The notes under the pieces are model-generated. The model had not been told where the DNA came from. It saw nothing but the letters and a program-made list of their open reading frames with translations, and did not search any database. DNA of 64,000 bases from Simmondsia chinensis (Eukaryota > Streptophyta > Magnoliopsida > Caryophyllales > Simmondsiaceae), in contig JAGTTD010000007.1 of assembly GCA_018398585.1 (NCBI GenBank), forward strand, positions 7,261,320 to 7,325,319, in the 5' to 3' direction. Below are positions 1 to 11,990 of this stretch, one piece after another (position 1 is the stretch's first letter; each line of letters begins with the position of its first letter). Made by a program: the position numbers and the translations under genes.

Positions 1-446
1 ATTGAATTATGAGTAACGAAGGAATTAAGTAGTACTAATGAGATAACATATGCTACATTTAGGGTGCTAAGATAGGGTATGCCTTTACACTAGTTCATTA
101 CCCTAAGTCCTAATTTATATATTAACTCAGGCTTAGAGCTTGTAGCCTAAGTCCTTCAAATTATTGTCCTAAGTAAAATATAATGACGGGATACGTGTAA
201 AGCTATCCTAAATTCCCTCCCTAAACTAGCCTCAATTGAATTGACACCTTTACTTTATATTCAATTTTATTAATTTAGTCAATAATTTATTCAAACAACA
301 AAAACCCAAATATGCAAACCGCTCGTTAATTACTAAGTCTAACTTAACACGATTCCCTGTGGATACGACCCGTATACCTGACAATGCTACGATGATCTCG
401 TATACTTGCGAATAGACGGTTTTAAAACACCTTTTAAAACGCATTA
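1..446 (+). repeat. 5' LTR of element 1, 3' portion only
   Basis: This stretch matches the end of the LTR at 17478-19508, including the segments around 'gctaatgagataac', 'ataatgacgggata' and 'gatacgacccgtat'. The last bases are GCATTA where the other copy has GCATCA, followed within a few bases by the primer-binding site. The upstream two thirds of the LTR lie outside the window. Confidence 0.85.
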
Positions 447-452
447 AGTTTT

Positions 453-470
453 TGGGGCCGTTGCCGGGGA
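453..470 (+). other. Primer-binding site, tRNA-Asp type
   Basis: The sequence TGGGGCCGTTGCCGGGGA lies just after the 5' LTR. It differs by one base from TGGCGCCGTTGCCGGGGA, the complement of the 3' end of plant tRNA-Asp. The same site appears at 11553, 19515 and, reversed, at 52846. Confidence 0.85.
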
Positions 471-648
471 ATCAGTAGGCTAAGTTGATTTAGAAATTAA
501 CGAATTATTTTCTATTTTTATTTCTATTTTCATTGTTTAAAAAAAAAAAGAAAAAAAGAACCTATTTCTTTTTCATTAGTTTATTTTTCTCTTTTATTTT
601 TTCATTTATTTTTATTTCTGTAATTTATTTATTTAAAATTTTTTTATT

Positions 649-1802
649 ATGGCGGATTTCACACCACATACGATTGGGGACCACTTCATTCCCCAAACGT
701 ATGTCGCACCCGCTGGGTTACATTACCCGCTGTAGATAATGTCAACTTCGAGCTTCAGCCTGAGATCATCAACATGCTTCCCATTTTCTATGGGAAGCCA
801 ATTGTAATCCTATACAAGCACCTTGATGCGTTTATGGAAATTTGTGAAACTTATCACTGTCAAGGTGTCTCAATTGATGCTGTTAGACTACGTCTTTTTC
901 CATTTTCGCTAAAAGACTCAGCTAAGAGGTGGTTTCAATCCTTACCCAGGGGTGAAATTACCACTTGGAATGACTTCCAACGACACTTTCTTGAATCCAG
1001 AACAATGGCTATTAGGCACATAATAAATAGTTTTGAACAAAAGGACCAGAAGCAATTTCACGAGAGTTGGGACAGGCTCAAGGAGCTTCTTAGAAGTTGT
1101 CTCCACCACAGGTCTCCTAAGTGGGCTCTTGTGCAAAATTTCTACGATGGTCTCACGGCTTCCAACAAGCAAATGGTTAATGCTTCATGCGGGGGAGCAT
1201 TTAAACAACAAGATGAGAATGAGGCATGGACGCTATTTGAGCGCCTCCACAAACACTCTCTCGACCAAGTCTCTTCTGTGAGGGTGGTTAGAGGGGGCAC
1301 ACTCAGTGTGTATGAAGTAGCACCTACCGATGATATTAACCTTCAACTGGATGGCCTTAGCAGGAAGATGGATCAGCTTATGAACTTCTATGCGAATCCT
1401 ACTAATTTGCGCCCAGTTTTTGTAGCTAAGTTATCGAGTGGTACTACTTCGTGTGGCATTTGTTCGGGTGAGGACCATTCTTGTGCTCAATTGTTTATAT
1501 GCATCACAATTTCCCATATATGTACAGGAACAGGTTCATACAGCTCAAGGATATTTGAGAAATAGCGACCCGTTCTCCAACACTTACAATCCCGAGTGGC
1601 GCGATCATCCGAACTTCTCATGGAAGCAGAACGCCAATCATAATCAACCCACGAGACAACGAGATCCCGGGTTTGCAAGTAACGCGCACCCTCCCATTTT
1701 GCAGGGAGGGCGCGTGTATGATATTCAACCTTACTCCAATGTTACCCATGATAACCCTCCTTCCCCACCTCCAGGATATACTTCTCAATTTCAGGAGCGT
1801 AT
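649..1802 (+). pseudogene. gag: gag of element 1, first part (broken)
   Basis: This is the structural Gag of a Ty3 element. The likely start is the ATG at 649 (MADFTPHTIGDHF). The frame shifts between about 720 and 774, continues to about 1470 with the retrotransposon gag core (RWFQSLPRGEITTWNDFQRHFL, then KQFHESWDRLKELL), and shifts again into the frame that ends at the insertion point. A Cys-rich CGICSGEDHS stretch lies at about 1450-1480. Asn- and Pro-rich sequence follows. At 1802 the gag frame is cut by the nested gypsy element and resumes at 7645. Removing the insertion together with one copy of the GTAT target duplication gives an unbroken frame across the junction. At least two frameshifts make this copy non-functional. 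Confidence 0.85.
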
Positions 1803-2293
1803 TGTCACGAGTCGCTAAATGTATAAAAAAAAATTCATTTCTGGAGTGTTCTAGATGTGTATAGAATGTTTTAGAGTTGACCGGAACATTCCGGAATAGT
1901 TTTGTATAATCTTGTATATACTAGAGTTATGTAGAGATCTCTAGAAGTTTCTAGGGCAAGCTAGAAGGGTAAGGTTCCTAGGAGGACCAACCTTCCAACC
2001 AACCAAGGGAAGGAGAGGGGGTCACTAGTATAAATAGGGGTGGAGGGCTCTCATTTGGGACATCCACCAACCAAAGCTCCAAAGCCAAGCATACTTGTAA
2101 CTACTTATTCCTTGTTTAATATATTCATCTCTTCTTTTTTCCTCACATCTCTCCAAGTCTCTTACTTCAATCTTCCGCTGTGTACTAAGGTCTCGTGCCT
2201 TAGGTGTGTTGGTAGCCTGACTCGGTGTCACAAGCAGGGGTGTCACTGGGTGGCGCACATGATGACTAAGTTCTAAGTAGTCATCCTATGACA
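1803..2293 (+). repeat. 5' LTR of nested gypsy element
   Basis: The LTR starts TGTCACGAGTC and ends CTATGACA. It is collinear with 7154-7644 and has the same length, with scattered substitutions and small compensating indels. The primer-binding site begins 4 bases after it. Confidence 0.93.
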
Positions 2294-2296
2294 ACG

Positions 2297-2308
2297 TGGT
2301 ATCAGAGC
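2297..2308 (+). other. Primer-binding site, tRNA-iMet type
   Basis: TGGTATCAGAGC is the standard plant retrotransposon primer-binding site complementary to initiator tRNA-Met. It lies just downstream of the 5' LTR. Confidence 0.95.
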
Positions 2309-2562
2309 TGGTCTTTGTTGGGACTATGCAAGGGTTGCGCCAAGGAACGCACTTGGGGTGCGTTGGGATCCGGAGGTGCTCAAGTGCTACGTGGGGTTGC
2401 ACCGGTTTGCGCAAGGGTGCGCTTGTGGTGCGTAGGGGTAACACACGGTTCGTGCAAAGCAATACTGTCGACGTGCGCGTAGGTGGGCTGGTAGTTCCTG
2501 GAGTGGCGCATTGTTGACATTGTGGTGCATGTGGCTTGCTCTTGATTGCGCAGGGGTAGCGC

Positions 2563-3474
2563 ATGGCTAGTGTGATTATTAAGGATGTGAACGTGAGTGC
2601 GGTGACCCAGAACCCGGAGAGCAACGGGGTAGGACGGAGACGCGCACAAAGAAGACCAAGGGCAAAGGATCCCTCGGTCTCCAGGGATGCCTTGTCCAGC
2701 TTGGATGCTCGGGTTGCGAAGCTCGAGTTAGCCATGGGTGATGTCCATGAGCAGTTGGACGATGTCGTGGCTTTGGAGGAAAGTGTCGCAGGGTTAGAAG
2801 ACAAGGCGCTGGGCGCTGTCAATGCTGTCAAGGCTGCATTGGAAGAGCGGCTCGACAAGCTGAGTGCCGCAGTGCTCGGGCTCCGAGAGGAGCTGGACAG
2901 TGTAAAGGCTGATTGCACCTTGTGCAAAGCTACTGTAGCAGGAGGTGCGGGTGCCCGAGAGGTGTAGCGTGTCAAGGTACCTGACCCACCAAGAAATGTG
3001 GGAAAAAGCAATGCTAAAGAAGTTGATAATTTCATTTGGACCTTGGAAAGGTACCTTGAGGCGATGCACCTTGACGACGATGCATCCAGGATTAATACAG
3101 GAACGATGTATTTACATGATGATGCTGCACTGTGGTGGAGGAGACGTCTGTCACCATGGACACATAGGAGGATTTCAAGAAGAAGCTTAAGAAGCAGTTC
3201 TTTCGGGAGAATGCCAAAGGGATTGCCATGAAGAAGCTCTGGGGGTTGAAGCATACGGGGTCCATTAAGGACTATGTTATGGAGTTTCAGTCCTTGATTC
3301 TAGAGATCCCAGACATGACGGAGGCGAACCGCCTCTTTTACTTCATGGACGGTCTACAGTCTTGGGCTGAGTTATAGCTGAGGCATCGGAGTGTGCAAGA
3401 CTTGGCACATGCCATTGCCGAAGCCGAGAGTTTGGTAGAGTTCAAACGGGACTTTACCAGAAGGGAGAAGAGGG
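2563..3474 (+). pseudogene. gag: gag of nested gypsy element (stops and frameshifts)
   Basis: The protein starts at ATG 2563 with a basic N-terminus, then a heptad-like region from about residue 45 to 125 (DARVAKLELAMGDVHEQLDD and on) that looks like a coiled coil. An in-frame TAG at 2965-2967 follows GAREV, and the same frame continues through VDNFIWTLERYLEAMHL to DDAALWWRRR. A frameshift at about 3130-3165 moves to the frame with FKKKLKKQFFRENAKGI and HTGSIKDYVMEFQSLI. A second one near 3475-3500 returns to the pol frame, which carries the zinc knuckle CFLCGGSHYARECPQRK. Another in-frame TAG lies near 3375. The domains are clear and the copy is dead. Confidence 0.88.
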
Positions 3475-6400
3475 GTGGCAAGAAGAAAGGTGGGGGAGAA
3501 GGGCCCCACAAACCACCCAAAGGAAGAGAAGGAGAGACTGCATGATGGTGGGAAGGAACCGAGGATGGGGAGTAGGGGTTGCTTCCTATGTGGAGGATCA
3601 CACTATGCACGGGAGTGCCCACAGAGGAAGGCACATAACGCCATCATTGTTGCACATGATCAGTCCAAGACCGAGGAAATGCATATGGGTTCGATGCGTG
3701 TCCTTGGTTCCGTAACTAAGGAGGCCCCCATAGTGCAGGCAGGAGACGTGCGGAAGGTTGTGCCAACAACTAGACAGAAGGCGCATCCCGCTGGTGGGTT
3801 GATGTTCGTCAGTGCTACAATCAATGGGGTTGAGACTAAGGCGCTGGTGGACACAGGAGCCTCGCATAATTTCATATCCGAGAAGGAAGCCGAGCAGTTG
3901 GGATTGAGATACGCCCGTGAGCCAGGATGGATGAAGGCCGTCAACTCTTCATCCAAACCGATCCATGGGGTAGCTCATAAGGTGCCACTACAGTTAGGGA
4001 GTTGGAGTGGCACCATGGACATGACGGTTGTAACGATGGATGACTTCCAGGTGGTACTCGGGATGGATTTTTGGGATCGGGTCAAGCCTTTGTCCTTTTC
4101 AGAGGAGAATGTGATGCACTTTTCAGAGGGTCGGGAGACCTTCGCTGTACCGTTACTGAGGGAGAAGGTGGAGTCAAAAATGCTCTCGGCCATGCAGCTC
4201 AAGAAGGGTTTTCGGAAGGGTGCGGTAACCTACTTTGCATCCTTAGTCAAGCAGGAGGCACCGACCCCTTTTGTTATACCCAAGGAGGTGCGAGAGGTTC
4301 TTGACTCCTACCAAGACATGATGCCAACGAAGTTGCCCAAGAAGTTACCGCCAAGACGGGAGGTAGATCATGAGATCGAGCTGGATCCGGGCACTAGACC
4401 TCCTGCCAGGGGTCCCTATCGCATGTCCCCTCCAGAGCTAGAAGAGTTGAGGAAGCAGCTCAAGGAGTTATTAGATGCTGGGTTCATAAGGCCATCTAAG
4501 GCCCCATTCGGTGCCCCGGTGCTCTTTTAGAAGAAGCATGATGGATTGTTGAGGATGTGCATCGACTACAGGGTCCTGAACAAGATTACCGTGAAGAATA
4601 AGTACCCCATACCACTTGTTGCAGATTTGTTCGACCGGTTGAGGAAAGCAAGGTACTTCTCCAAGTTGGACTTGAGGTCAGGGTACTGGCAAGTCTGAAT
4701 CGCCGAGGGAGATGAGTCAAAGACGACATGTATTACAAGGAATGGCTCTTATGAGTTCCTTGTAATGCCCTTTGGTTTAACAAATGCATCGGCAATGTTC
4801 TGCACTCTCATGAACAACATCTTCAAGCCGTTTCTGGATGAGTTCGTTGTCGTGTATTTGGATGACATCGTGGTCTATAGTGAGACACTGGAGGACCATG
4901 TCGAGCATTTGAGGAAGGTCTGCCAGGTCCTAAGGGAGAATGAGCTATATGTCAAGGAGGAGAAATGCTCGTTTGCCCAAAAGGAAGTGAGGTTCTTGGG
5001 GCATCGCATCAGTGATGGGAAGATTAGCATGGACCAAGAGAAGGTCCGAGCTATTGATGGGTGGGAGCCGCCCAAGGGGGTTAGTGAGCTGAGATCCTTC
5101 TTGGGGCTTGTAAATTACTATCGGCGATTCATCTGGGGATATTTGGCAATGGCCACACCCTTGACCAACCTTTTAAAGAAGGGGGTTGCTTGGGATTGGG
5201 ATGACGCTTGCCAAGCAGCATTTGAAGACTTGAATAAAGCTGTGACAGAAGAGCCAATATTGTGTCTGCCCGATTTCTCCAAGCCATTCGAAGTACATAC
5301 CGATGCATCAGAGTTCGCTATTGGTGGGGTGCTGATGCAGGACGGACACCCCATTGCCTATGAGTCTCGAAAATTGAATGACAAGGAGCAGCGGTACGCT
5401 ACGCACGACAAAGAGATGACCACCACCATTCATTGCCTATGAGTGTGGAGACACTATTTGCTCGGAAGTAAGTTTGTGATCAAGATAAATAATGTGGCGA
5501 CCAGTTACTTCCAGAATCAGAAGAAGCTGTCTCCTAAACAGGCCTGATGGCAAGACTTCCTGGCAGAATTTGACTATGTAATGGAGTACAAGCCGAGGAG
5601 GGCTAACGTAATAGCTGATGCATTGAATCGGAAGGCAGAATTGGCAAGCATAAGTAGTGTCCAAGGAGATCTCTTGGACAAGACTTGAGCAGGCATAGCC
5701 CAGGATCCGTTGGCCAACAGCTTAATGCAGTTGGTTACGGAAGGCAAGACAAGGAAATTCTGGGTTTCTAATGGCTTACTATACACTATAGGTAATTGCC
5801 TCTTCATACTGAAGTGGGGAAGTCTGAGACGAGAGCTGATGGGCGAGTGCCATGATTCAAGATGGGCAGGACATCCCGGCATAGAGCGAACAGTGGCACT
5901 GGTGGAGAATGGGTATTATTGGCCTCGGATGAGGGATGACATTGAGGCCTACGTACGTACGTACCTGGTTTGTTAGTAGGATAAGATGGAGCAGAGACAG
6001 CCTGCTGGACTGTTAGAGCCTCTACCCATTCCAGATCGGCCATGGGAAAGCGTCTCGATGGACTTCATTTCGGCCTTACCTACCTCAGAACGATTCGGTT
6101 CCATCCTGGTGGTGGTGGACTGATTCTCTAAATACGATACATTCATCCCAGCTCCTCGAGACTGTACAGCCGCGGAAGCTATACGCTTGTTCTTCAAGCA
6201 TGTGGTTAAGTATTGGGGAATACCGCGGAACATTATCAGTGACCGGGATCCCAGGTTTACGAGAAAGTTTTGGGTCGAGCTTTTTCGATTGATGGGGTCA
6301 GACTTACATTACTCCACAAACTTTCACCCTCAGACAGATGGATAGATACAAAGGGTCAATGCCTTATTGGAACTGTATCTAAGGCATTTTGTGGGAGCTA

Positions 6401-7122
6401 ATAAGAAGGATTGGGCTAAGCTGATAGATGTAGCCAAGTTTTCATATAACCTGTAGAAGAGCGAGTCGACCGGGCATAGTCCATTTAAGATTATTATGGG
6501 ACAGCAGCCATTGACTCCTCAAGCAGTTATCACGGGCTACACCAGGAGTAGCCCCGTGGCGTACCAAGTGGTGAAGGGATGGAATAAATAACTCGACATC
6601 GCCAAGGCCTACCTTGAAAAAGCAAGTCGAAAGATAAAGAAATGGGCTGATAAGAAGAGAAGAAACTTGCAGTTTCAAGTGGGAGACTTAGTGATGATAA
6701 AGCTTGTGCCACAGTAATTCAAGACCCTAAGAAAGGTACATAAAGGGTTGGTACGTAGGTATGAAGGACTGTTCCCAATAACAGGCAAAGTCGGGAAGGT
6801 ATCGTATCGAGTAGAGCTTCCTCTGAGACTGAAGATTCGCCTAGTGTTCCATGTAAGCTTCCTGAAGCCATACCATGGAGACAATGAAGATTCGAGCCGG
6901 AATGAGTCACAAAGAGCTCCTACAGCCATGGTAACATCTTTCGACAAGAAGGTTGAAGAGATCCTAGCAGAACGGGTTATGGGACGTAGAGGGGTACCAA
7001 GGTATAAAGAGTACTTGATTCGGTGGAAGAACCATCCAGATGCCGAAGCTACATGGAAGAAGGAGGAAGACTTGTGGCAGTTTCGGGAGGCAATCGAGGC
7101 ATTCAAGACCACGCAACATTGA
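3475..7122 (+). pseudogene. pol: pol of nested gypsy element: zinc knuckle, protease, RT, RNase H, integrase, chromodomain
   Basis: One continuous reading frame covers the whole region, interrupted only by stop codons. The order is zinc knuckle (about 3580-3630), aspartic protease with LVDTGASHNF at 3847-3876, reverse transcriptase with [18 protein letters not shown] at about 4855 and FLGLVNYYRRF, RNase H with VHTDASEFAIGG, integrase with a zinc-binding region (HPGIERT onward), [10 protein letters not shown] and IISDRDPRF, and a chromodomain (YLIRWKNHPDAEATWKKEED) at about 7010-7070. In-frame stops lie at 4528, 4696, 5440, 5545, 5686, 5974, 5977, 6121, 6343, 6454, 6589 and 6715. I see no frameshift in this stretch, which is unusual for a copy with so many stops. 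Confidence 0.93.
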
Positions 7123-7140
7123 CGAGGACGTCAATAGTTT

Positions 7141-7153
7141 AGGTGGGGGAGGA
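7141..7153 (+). other. Polypurine tract of nested gypsy element
   Basis: AGGTGGGGGAGGA lies directly before the TG that opens the 3' LTR. This is the expected plus-strand priming site. Confidence 0.85.
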
Positions 7154-7644
7154 TGTCACGAGTCACTAAATGTATAAAAAAATTCATGTCCCGAGTGTTC
7201 TAGATGTGTATAGAATGTTCTAGAGTTGACCGGAACATTCCAGAACATTCTTGTATAATCTTGTATATACTAGAGTTATGTAGAGATCTCTAGAAGTTTC
7301 TAGGGCAAGATAGAAGGGTAAGGTTCCTAGGAGGACCTAGAACCTTCCAACCAACCAAGGGAAGGAGAGGGGGTCACTAGTATAACTAGGGTGGAGGGCT
7401 CTCAGTTGGGACATCCACCAACCAAAGATCCAAAGCCAAGCATACTTGTAACTACTCATTCCTTGTGTAATATATTCATCTTTTCTTATTTCCTCACATC
7501 TCTCCAAGTCTCTTACTTCAATCTTCTGTTGCGTACTAAGGCCTCGTGCCTTAGGTGTGTCGGTAGCCTGACTCGGTGTCACAAGCGGGGGTGTCACTGG
7601 GTGGCGCACATGGTGACTAAGTTCTAAGTAGTCATCCTGTGACA
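7154..7644 (+). repeat. 3' LTR of nested gypsy element
   Basis: The LTR runs TGTCACGAGTC to CTGTGACA and matches 1803-2293. The flanking base string GTATG rejoins the gag frame of element 1. Confidence 0.93.
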
Positions 7645-8757
7645 GTATGCTCTATTTTATGGAGGATACTACACAATTGGTTCGGTCTCACTCTCAATCT
7701 ATAGCTAGATTAGAAGACCATATAGGACAATTGGCCAAAGCACTTCATAAGCGAGAGGAAGAGAGGTTATCCTCCCAACCTCTCACACTTCTAATAAGGT
7801 CAACTAGCTCTAGCCCGAACTTGCCTCCTTACGAGCAAGTTTGGGTTGTGTCAGTGTCTAGGGAGGGGAATCTTCAAGATCTGGAGGTCGAGGTGGAGAA
7901 GGAGAGCACGGATCCCTCCCCCACTGCCGACAGGGTGGGCCCACAAGATAGGGTTGCTGAACCTACTGTCCCTTTTCCTTCGGCCCTTAGAGGACCGAAG
8001 AAGAAGGATGACCAAAAGAAGACTGAGCTCATAGACTTGTTTAAGGACGTGAAGATCAACTTACCGTTGGTCGAAGCTATTAAACACATCCCTATGTATG
8101 CCAAGTTCCTCAAGGATCTTTGCACCAAAAAAAAGTGCGCCCAAGCGCATATCCCAAAGAGGGTCCGACTCACTAAAAACCCCACGGGGCTTTTACCGTT
8201 GGCTGATAGGACAGAGCAGGTACCTCATAGAGTAGTGGAAGATGTACTTTTCAAGGTTGACAAGTTTGTCTTCCCTTGATTTTCTCGTCTTAGATATAAA
8301 CCCTACTCCAAGACAAAAGCACAGTGCTCCCATTATTTTTGGTTGGCCGTTCCTAGCAACGGCCGATGCTATGATTCACTGTAGGACGGGAGTGTTACAG
8401 GTTTCTTTTGGAAACCTTAAGGGCAAATTGAAGGTTTTGAACTTTGTTCGACACCCTAAGACTGAGGACGAGTGGGAATGCTATAGGGTTGATGATATTG
8501 ACCCTTTGGTAGGGTCAAGTAAGCCCAATTCTACTAAAACTGATGATTGTAATAGTGTCCCTGTCAGTGTCGATAATTGTGCTTCATCACCTAAAACTGG
8601 TAGGATAGAGATTTGCGATCCTGATGCTGGTAATGCTTCCCCTCTTGATAGTCAAGGGCCTCGAAACGCTGTTGGGTTTGGGGATCGTCCCTACTGGGTC
8701 AACCTGAGTTCTATGGCAAACATGCCTCGGATTTTGGTTGATATTGTGCTCTAAATG
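7645..8757 (+). pseudogene. gag C-terminus and truncated protease of element 1
   Basis: The gag frame of element 1 resumes here with a segment typical of this family (LVRSHSQSIARLEDHIGQLA) and an acidic, Pro-rich linker. It then reaches the region before protease (LFKDVKINLPLVEAIKHIPM). The catalytic part of protease is missing. The frame jumps from LTKNPTGLL directly to PLADRTEQVPHRVVEDVLFK, where element 4 (near 47450) has ALLDLGASVNL and its flanks. The C-terminal lobe follows in another frame (APIIFGWPFLATADAMIHC). The tail of this ORF ends in GFGDRPYWVNLSSM, which element 4 shares. So protease is inactive here and no pol follows. Confidence 0.82.
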
Positions 8758-10183
8758 GTGTCCGGTTGAAGACGTTAAACTTAGCGTTGTTGGGAGGCAA
8801 CCCAACTTAATTTTAATTTTGTTTTAATTTGTTTTTCAATATAAACTCTCTCTCAGTTGCAGATCCTTTTGTTATCCCTACCATACTAACTTTGTTTCTC
8901 TTATACTAAACACTAGTACGATCTTTATTTCTAACACTACTAACAAATTTGTTTAGTATTCTGTCTTCTATGTATTTGATTAAAGCATGCTACTTCTGTT
9001 TTACCCTTTTGGATTTGCTCACCACGTAGAGCTAAATACGCCACACTCCAGGTCGTCTCTTTCCTTTCCTTACTTATATTTATTTTCGTCGAGCATTGAG
9101 GACAATGCAAGGCTTGGATTTGGGGATGGCATGAATGGTGTAAACTCTTGACTGCCCTTTTAGCGTTATATTTGCTTAAGTTAGCTACATTTTTGGCATG
9201 AACGAGTATAGAGTTGTTTGTGACTTTCTTTGTAGATCAAATTTGAAATGTAGATGATGATTAGAATATTTATGTAATGAGATAATTGCTGGAACGGACT
9301 TTTTGAGTTTGTATTGTTGTCTTTTAACTTGTTAGAAAAATTATTACTTTTCACCCTTAATCTTATGACATATCTTACTGTTTAGGTTAAAAGAGCGGTA
9401 ATAACATTAGGAATTGGAATCCACCATTCTACTTCAAGCAATGTTGAAATCGATTTACTATCTCTTTATCTTGAGTATTCCCTTAAAAAAAAGAAAAGAA
9501 AAAAGTGACTTGTTGATTCGTGTAACCCTGTGTCTCGAGTAAGTAAGCCTGTAGGGGTATCTTAAAACCTGGTACTTTGAGCCAACTGGGTCGGGAGCTG
9601 CTGGTCGAAAGCTCAATACAAAGCAACAGGGAAAGCTTAAAAAGAATCAATCCTTTAGGTCACTATAATAAGCACTAATACCTAATAAATAAATAAAAGA
9701 AAAAAAGGGGTATGTGCTAATGGATTAGGTTGTGAATTCCTTGGACTCGGGCCATTAGGTCCGTAGGGGTATCTTAAAACCTAGTACCTTGAGCCAACTG
9801 GATCGGGAGCTGCCAGCTGAAAACTCGCAAGGTAGGTCTAAGGGAGATACGTATGACCATAGGAAAAAAAACAAAGAAGAGAAAAAAAGGGGGGAAATAG
9901 GAGAGAAAAGATAAGTTTTTCTGATTTCTTTGTTGATTAGCGGTGAAAGGGTTAGAATAATTGAATCCTTTATTTATTCTCTCTATTTTACCTTAAACTT
10001 GGAGGTTTTGATATAAGATGAAGGAGAGAGAAGTTCTAAGCTCACTCACTAGTGAAAAGACTTCAACAACCGAAACTTGAACTAGAACCAATACAATAAT
10101 AATGTTACATAATGATTCTCTACTCTCAGTTATGCCTTCAAATATGATCAGACAATGATTTTCACAAGGGACTCTTGCCGTAC
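8758..10183 (+). other. Non-coding 3' region of element 1
   Basis: No gene is visible. A block around 8772-8808 (GACGTTAAACTT... then TTGGGAGGCAACCCAAC) is a hallmark found after the coding region in Athila-type elements, and it recurs reversed near 46805-46845 in element 4. Two diverged copies of a roughly 90-bp motif lie at about 9530-9611 and 9735-9830. A-rich tracts lie at 9485-9507, 9690-9710 and 9864-9900. The rest is AT-rich with nothing I recognise. Confidence 0.6.
9530..9830 (+). repeat. Two copies of the family 3' motif in element 1
   Basis: Both copies share 'gtaggggtatcttaaaacct', then 'gagccaactgg' and 'tcgggagctgc'. The same motif occurs reversed three times in element 4 (about 43608-44190). 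It lies outside any reading frame. Confidence 0.7.
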
Positions 10184-10188
10184 GTGCC
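10184..10188. other. Left target-site duplication of element 2
   Basis: GTGCC here and GTGCC at 17396-17400 flank element 2 exactly. Confidence 0.88.
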
Positions 10189-11546
10189 GGATGCATCTCA
10201 TATTTACACATCCTTTAATTGTTATTTTAATTATTTTGCACCTGTTTAATTATAATGTTAGACTCATAGTGGCAATTTTTATGTTTAACAAGTTTAAAGT
10301 TGAAGTTCCGATAATTGTCCAATTTTGGTGCAAATACGATGAATTTGATCCGTAAATAATTAAATCAAGTCAATTGGAGATTGGAACGAGATAATACAAG
10401 CCAAGCCCGACCCCACCTCATCAACACCAGCACCTCAGGCCCACATCAACCAAGCCCAAAGCAACCTGCACCATCTTCACCGGCCCACCAACGCAGTAAG
10501 CTCACCGTCCCTGTTCTAGGCCTACCGACACCAACAGCACCGACTTGCACCAGCCCAAGCCCACCTCCTGCGTCCTGTTTCGGCCCTGCTGAGCTGAGGG
10601 TTTCGTTGGAAATATAAGGGGATTTGATGCTCTATTTTTGGTGTGATCGGCGGCACCGCCTCTCGCTCTGCAACTCTGTCTCTCTCTCAACTCTCAGTTT
10701 TCTTTTTCTTTTTCTTTATGTTTTCTTAAATTGGAAAGAGAGCGAAATTAGCATGGAGATCAACATGAGTTCATACGTCACCTCCTTCACCAGGCCATCC
10801 TTGATGGAGAGCTAACTTGCTCTCTGGGGTTAGATGAAGTCTTAGCCTTTTTTACTTTTGTATTACTTTTAATTTCGGGATAATTTGTTTGTCACATGAA
10901 TTGCTTGATTGTGAGAAATACTATGAAGTATTGTGACTTAATTGTTTATTCAATGAATATAATTATTGAGTTTGTAACCTTTAATTGTTGAGATTGATAT
11001 TTGTAAATTAATTCTTTGTGTTTGTAGCCTTAGGATTAATTAATCAAGTAATAGTATTAACCAAATTATTCATTAAAGCCTATTCCCTATACTTTAGTTA
11101 GATATGGTTAATACGTAATAATAAATAATACGTTAGGTTGAGCCTATTTTTCTTATGCTTTAGTTAGATAGGGTCAATACGCGATACTAACAACATCACC
11201 TTAGTAGGTTGAAGCTTGTAGCCTAAATCACTACCCGTGTGACAATTAATAAGCCCAAGTTAAGTGCTAACGCAAAAATAATTGACTAATGATGGATTCG
11301 AAACCCTAAGTTCCAATTCAATACACTTTTCTGATTAGAAGTAAATTGTTTTATTTTAATTGTCATTTTCTAAATTAATTAACACAAAAATCTCTCAATT
11401 TCATTCAAATCAATTTATGCCATAGAATAATTTCACGTATTCTTAGTCCTTGTGGTTCGACACTCTCTCGCCCTGCACTTCAATTTAGATGTGTTTAGTA
11501 GATAGGGTTAAATATTAAATTTTGATAGACATAGAAAAACACGTCA
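10189..11546 (+). repeat. 5' LTR of element 2
   Basis: It matches 16055-17395 throughout. The first base is mutated (GGATGCATC against TGATGCATC). It ends ACACGTCA, 6 bp before the primer-binding site. A pyrimidine-rich run (tctcgctctg, then tctctctc) lies near 10665-10690. The (CT)n tract at the matching place in the 3' LTR is longer (16543-16565). Confidence 0.9.
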
Positions 11547-11552
11547 AGATTT

Positions 11553-11570
11553 TGGCGCCGTTGCTGGGGA
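11553..11570 (+). other. Primer-binding site of element 2, tRNA-Asp type
   Basis: TGGCGCCGTTGCTGGGGA has one mismatch to the complement of plant tRNA-Asp. It lies 6 bases after the 5' LTR. Confidence 0.88.
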
Positions 11571-11990
11571 CTAGGCAACGTTCGTGATTTTATTTTTGGA
11601 ATTTTCTTTGGTTTTTAATTTTCCTTAATTGTTATTGTCTCTTTCCTTAAAAAAATATAAAAAATATTTTCTTTACTTTTCTTAAAAAGGTTTTTTTTTT
11701 TTTTTTTTTAGAGCATGATTTATCTTGTGATTTTCGTGCATAGGTTAATTTTAGGATAGTTTATTATTTATTTTTTTGTTTTTCGTTTTAAGTGTTTATT
11801 TTGTTTGTTTTGCTAGTTTTTGTTTTTAGTTTTATTTTCTTCTTGTGGTTGTTTATTCATGCACGGTCATCGCTCTTTATCTTTTGATCTTACTAGATTC
11901 GACCCTGAAATTGAATAGGCCTTCAGAGACTTTGGAGTCCAACATCGAACACAAATCACAATGGCTAACGAACAATAACCACATCCACTT

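Larger units (their letters stand above)
1803..7644 (+). mobile_element. Nested chromodomain Ty3/gypsy retrotransposon (Galadriel-like), full length but mutated
   Basis: The element is complete: a 491-bp LTR at each end (TGTCAC...GACA), a tRNA-iMet primer-binding site, gag, protease, reverse transcriptase, RNase H, integrase, a C-terminal chromodomain and a polypurine tract. It sits inside the gag of element 1 with GTAT on both sides (1799-1802 and 7645-7648), a 4-bp match or a mutated 5-bp target duplication. The chromodomain sequence (VEEILAERVMGRRGVPRYKE and on) resembles the Galadriel group of chromoviruses; that lineage call is from memory. Pol has one frame with twelve in-frame stops, so the copy cannot encode its own proteins. 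Confidence 0.9.

Noticed and set aside
453..470. tRNA-Asp-like sequence as a tRNA gene
   Set aside because: Only the 18-base acceptor-end complement is present, next to an LTR. It is a primer-binding site.
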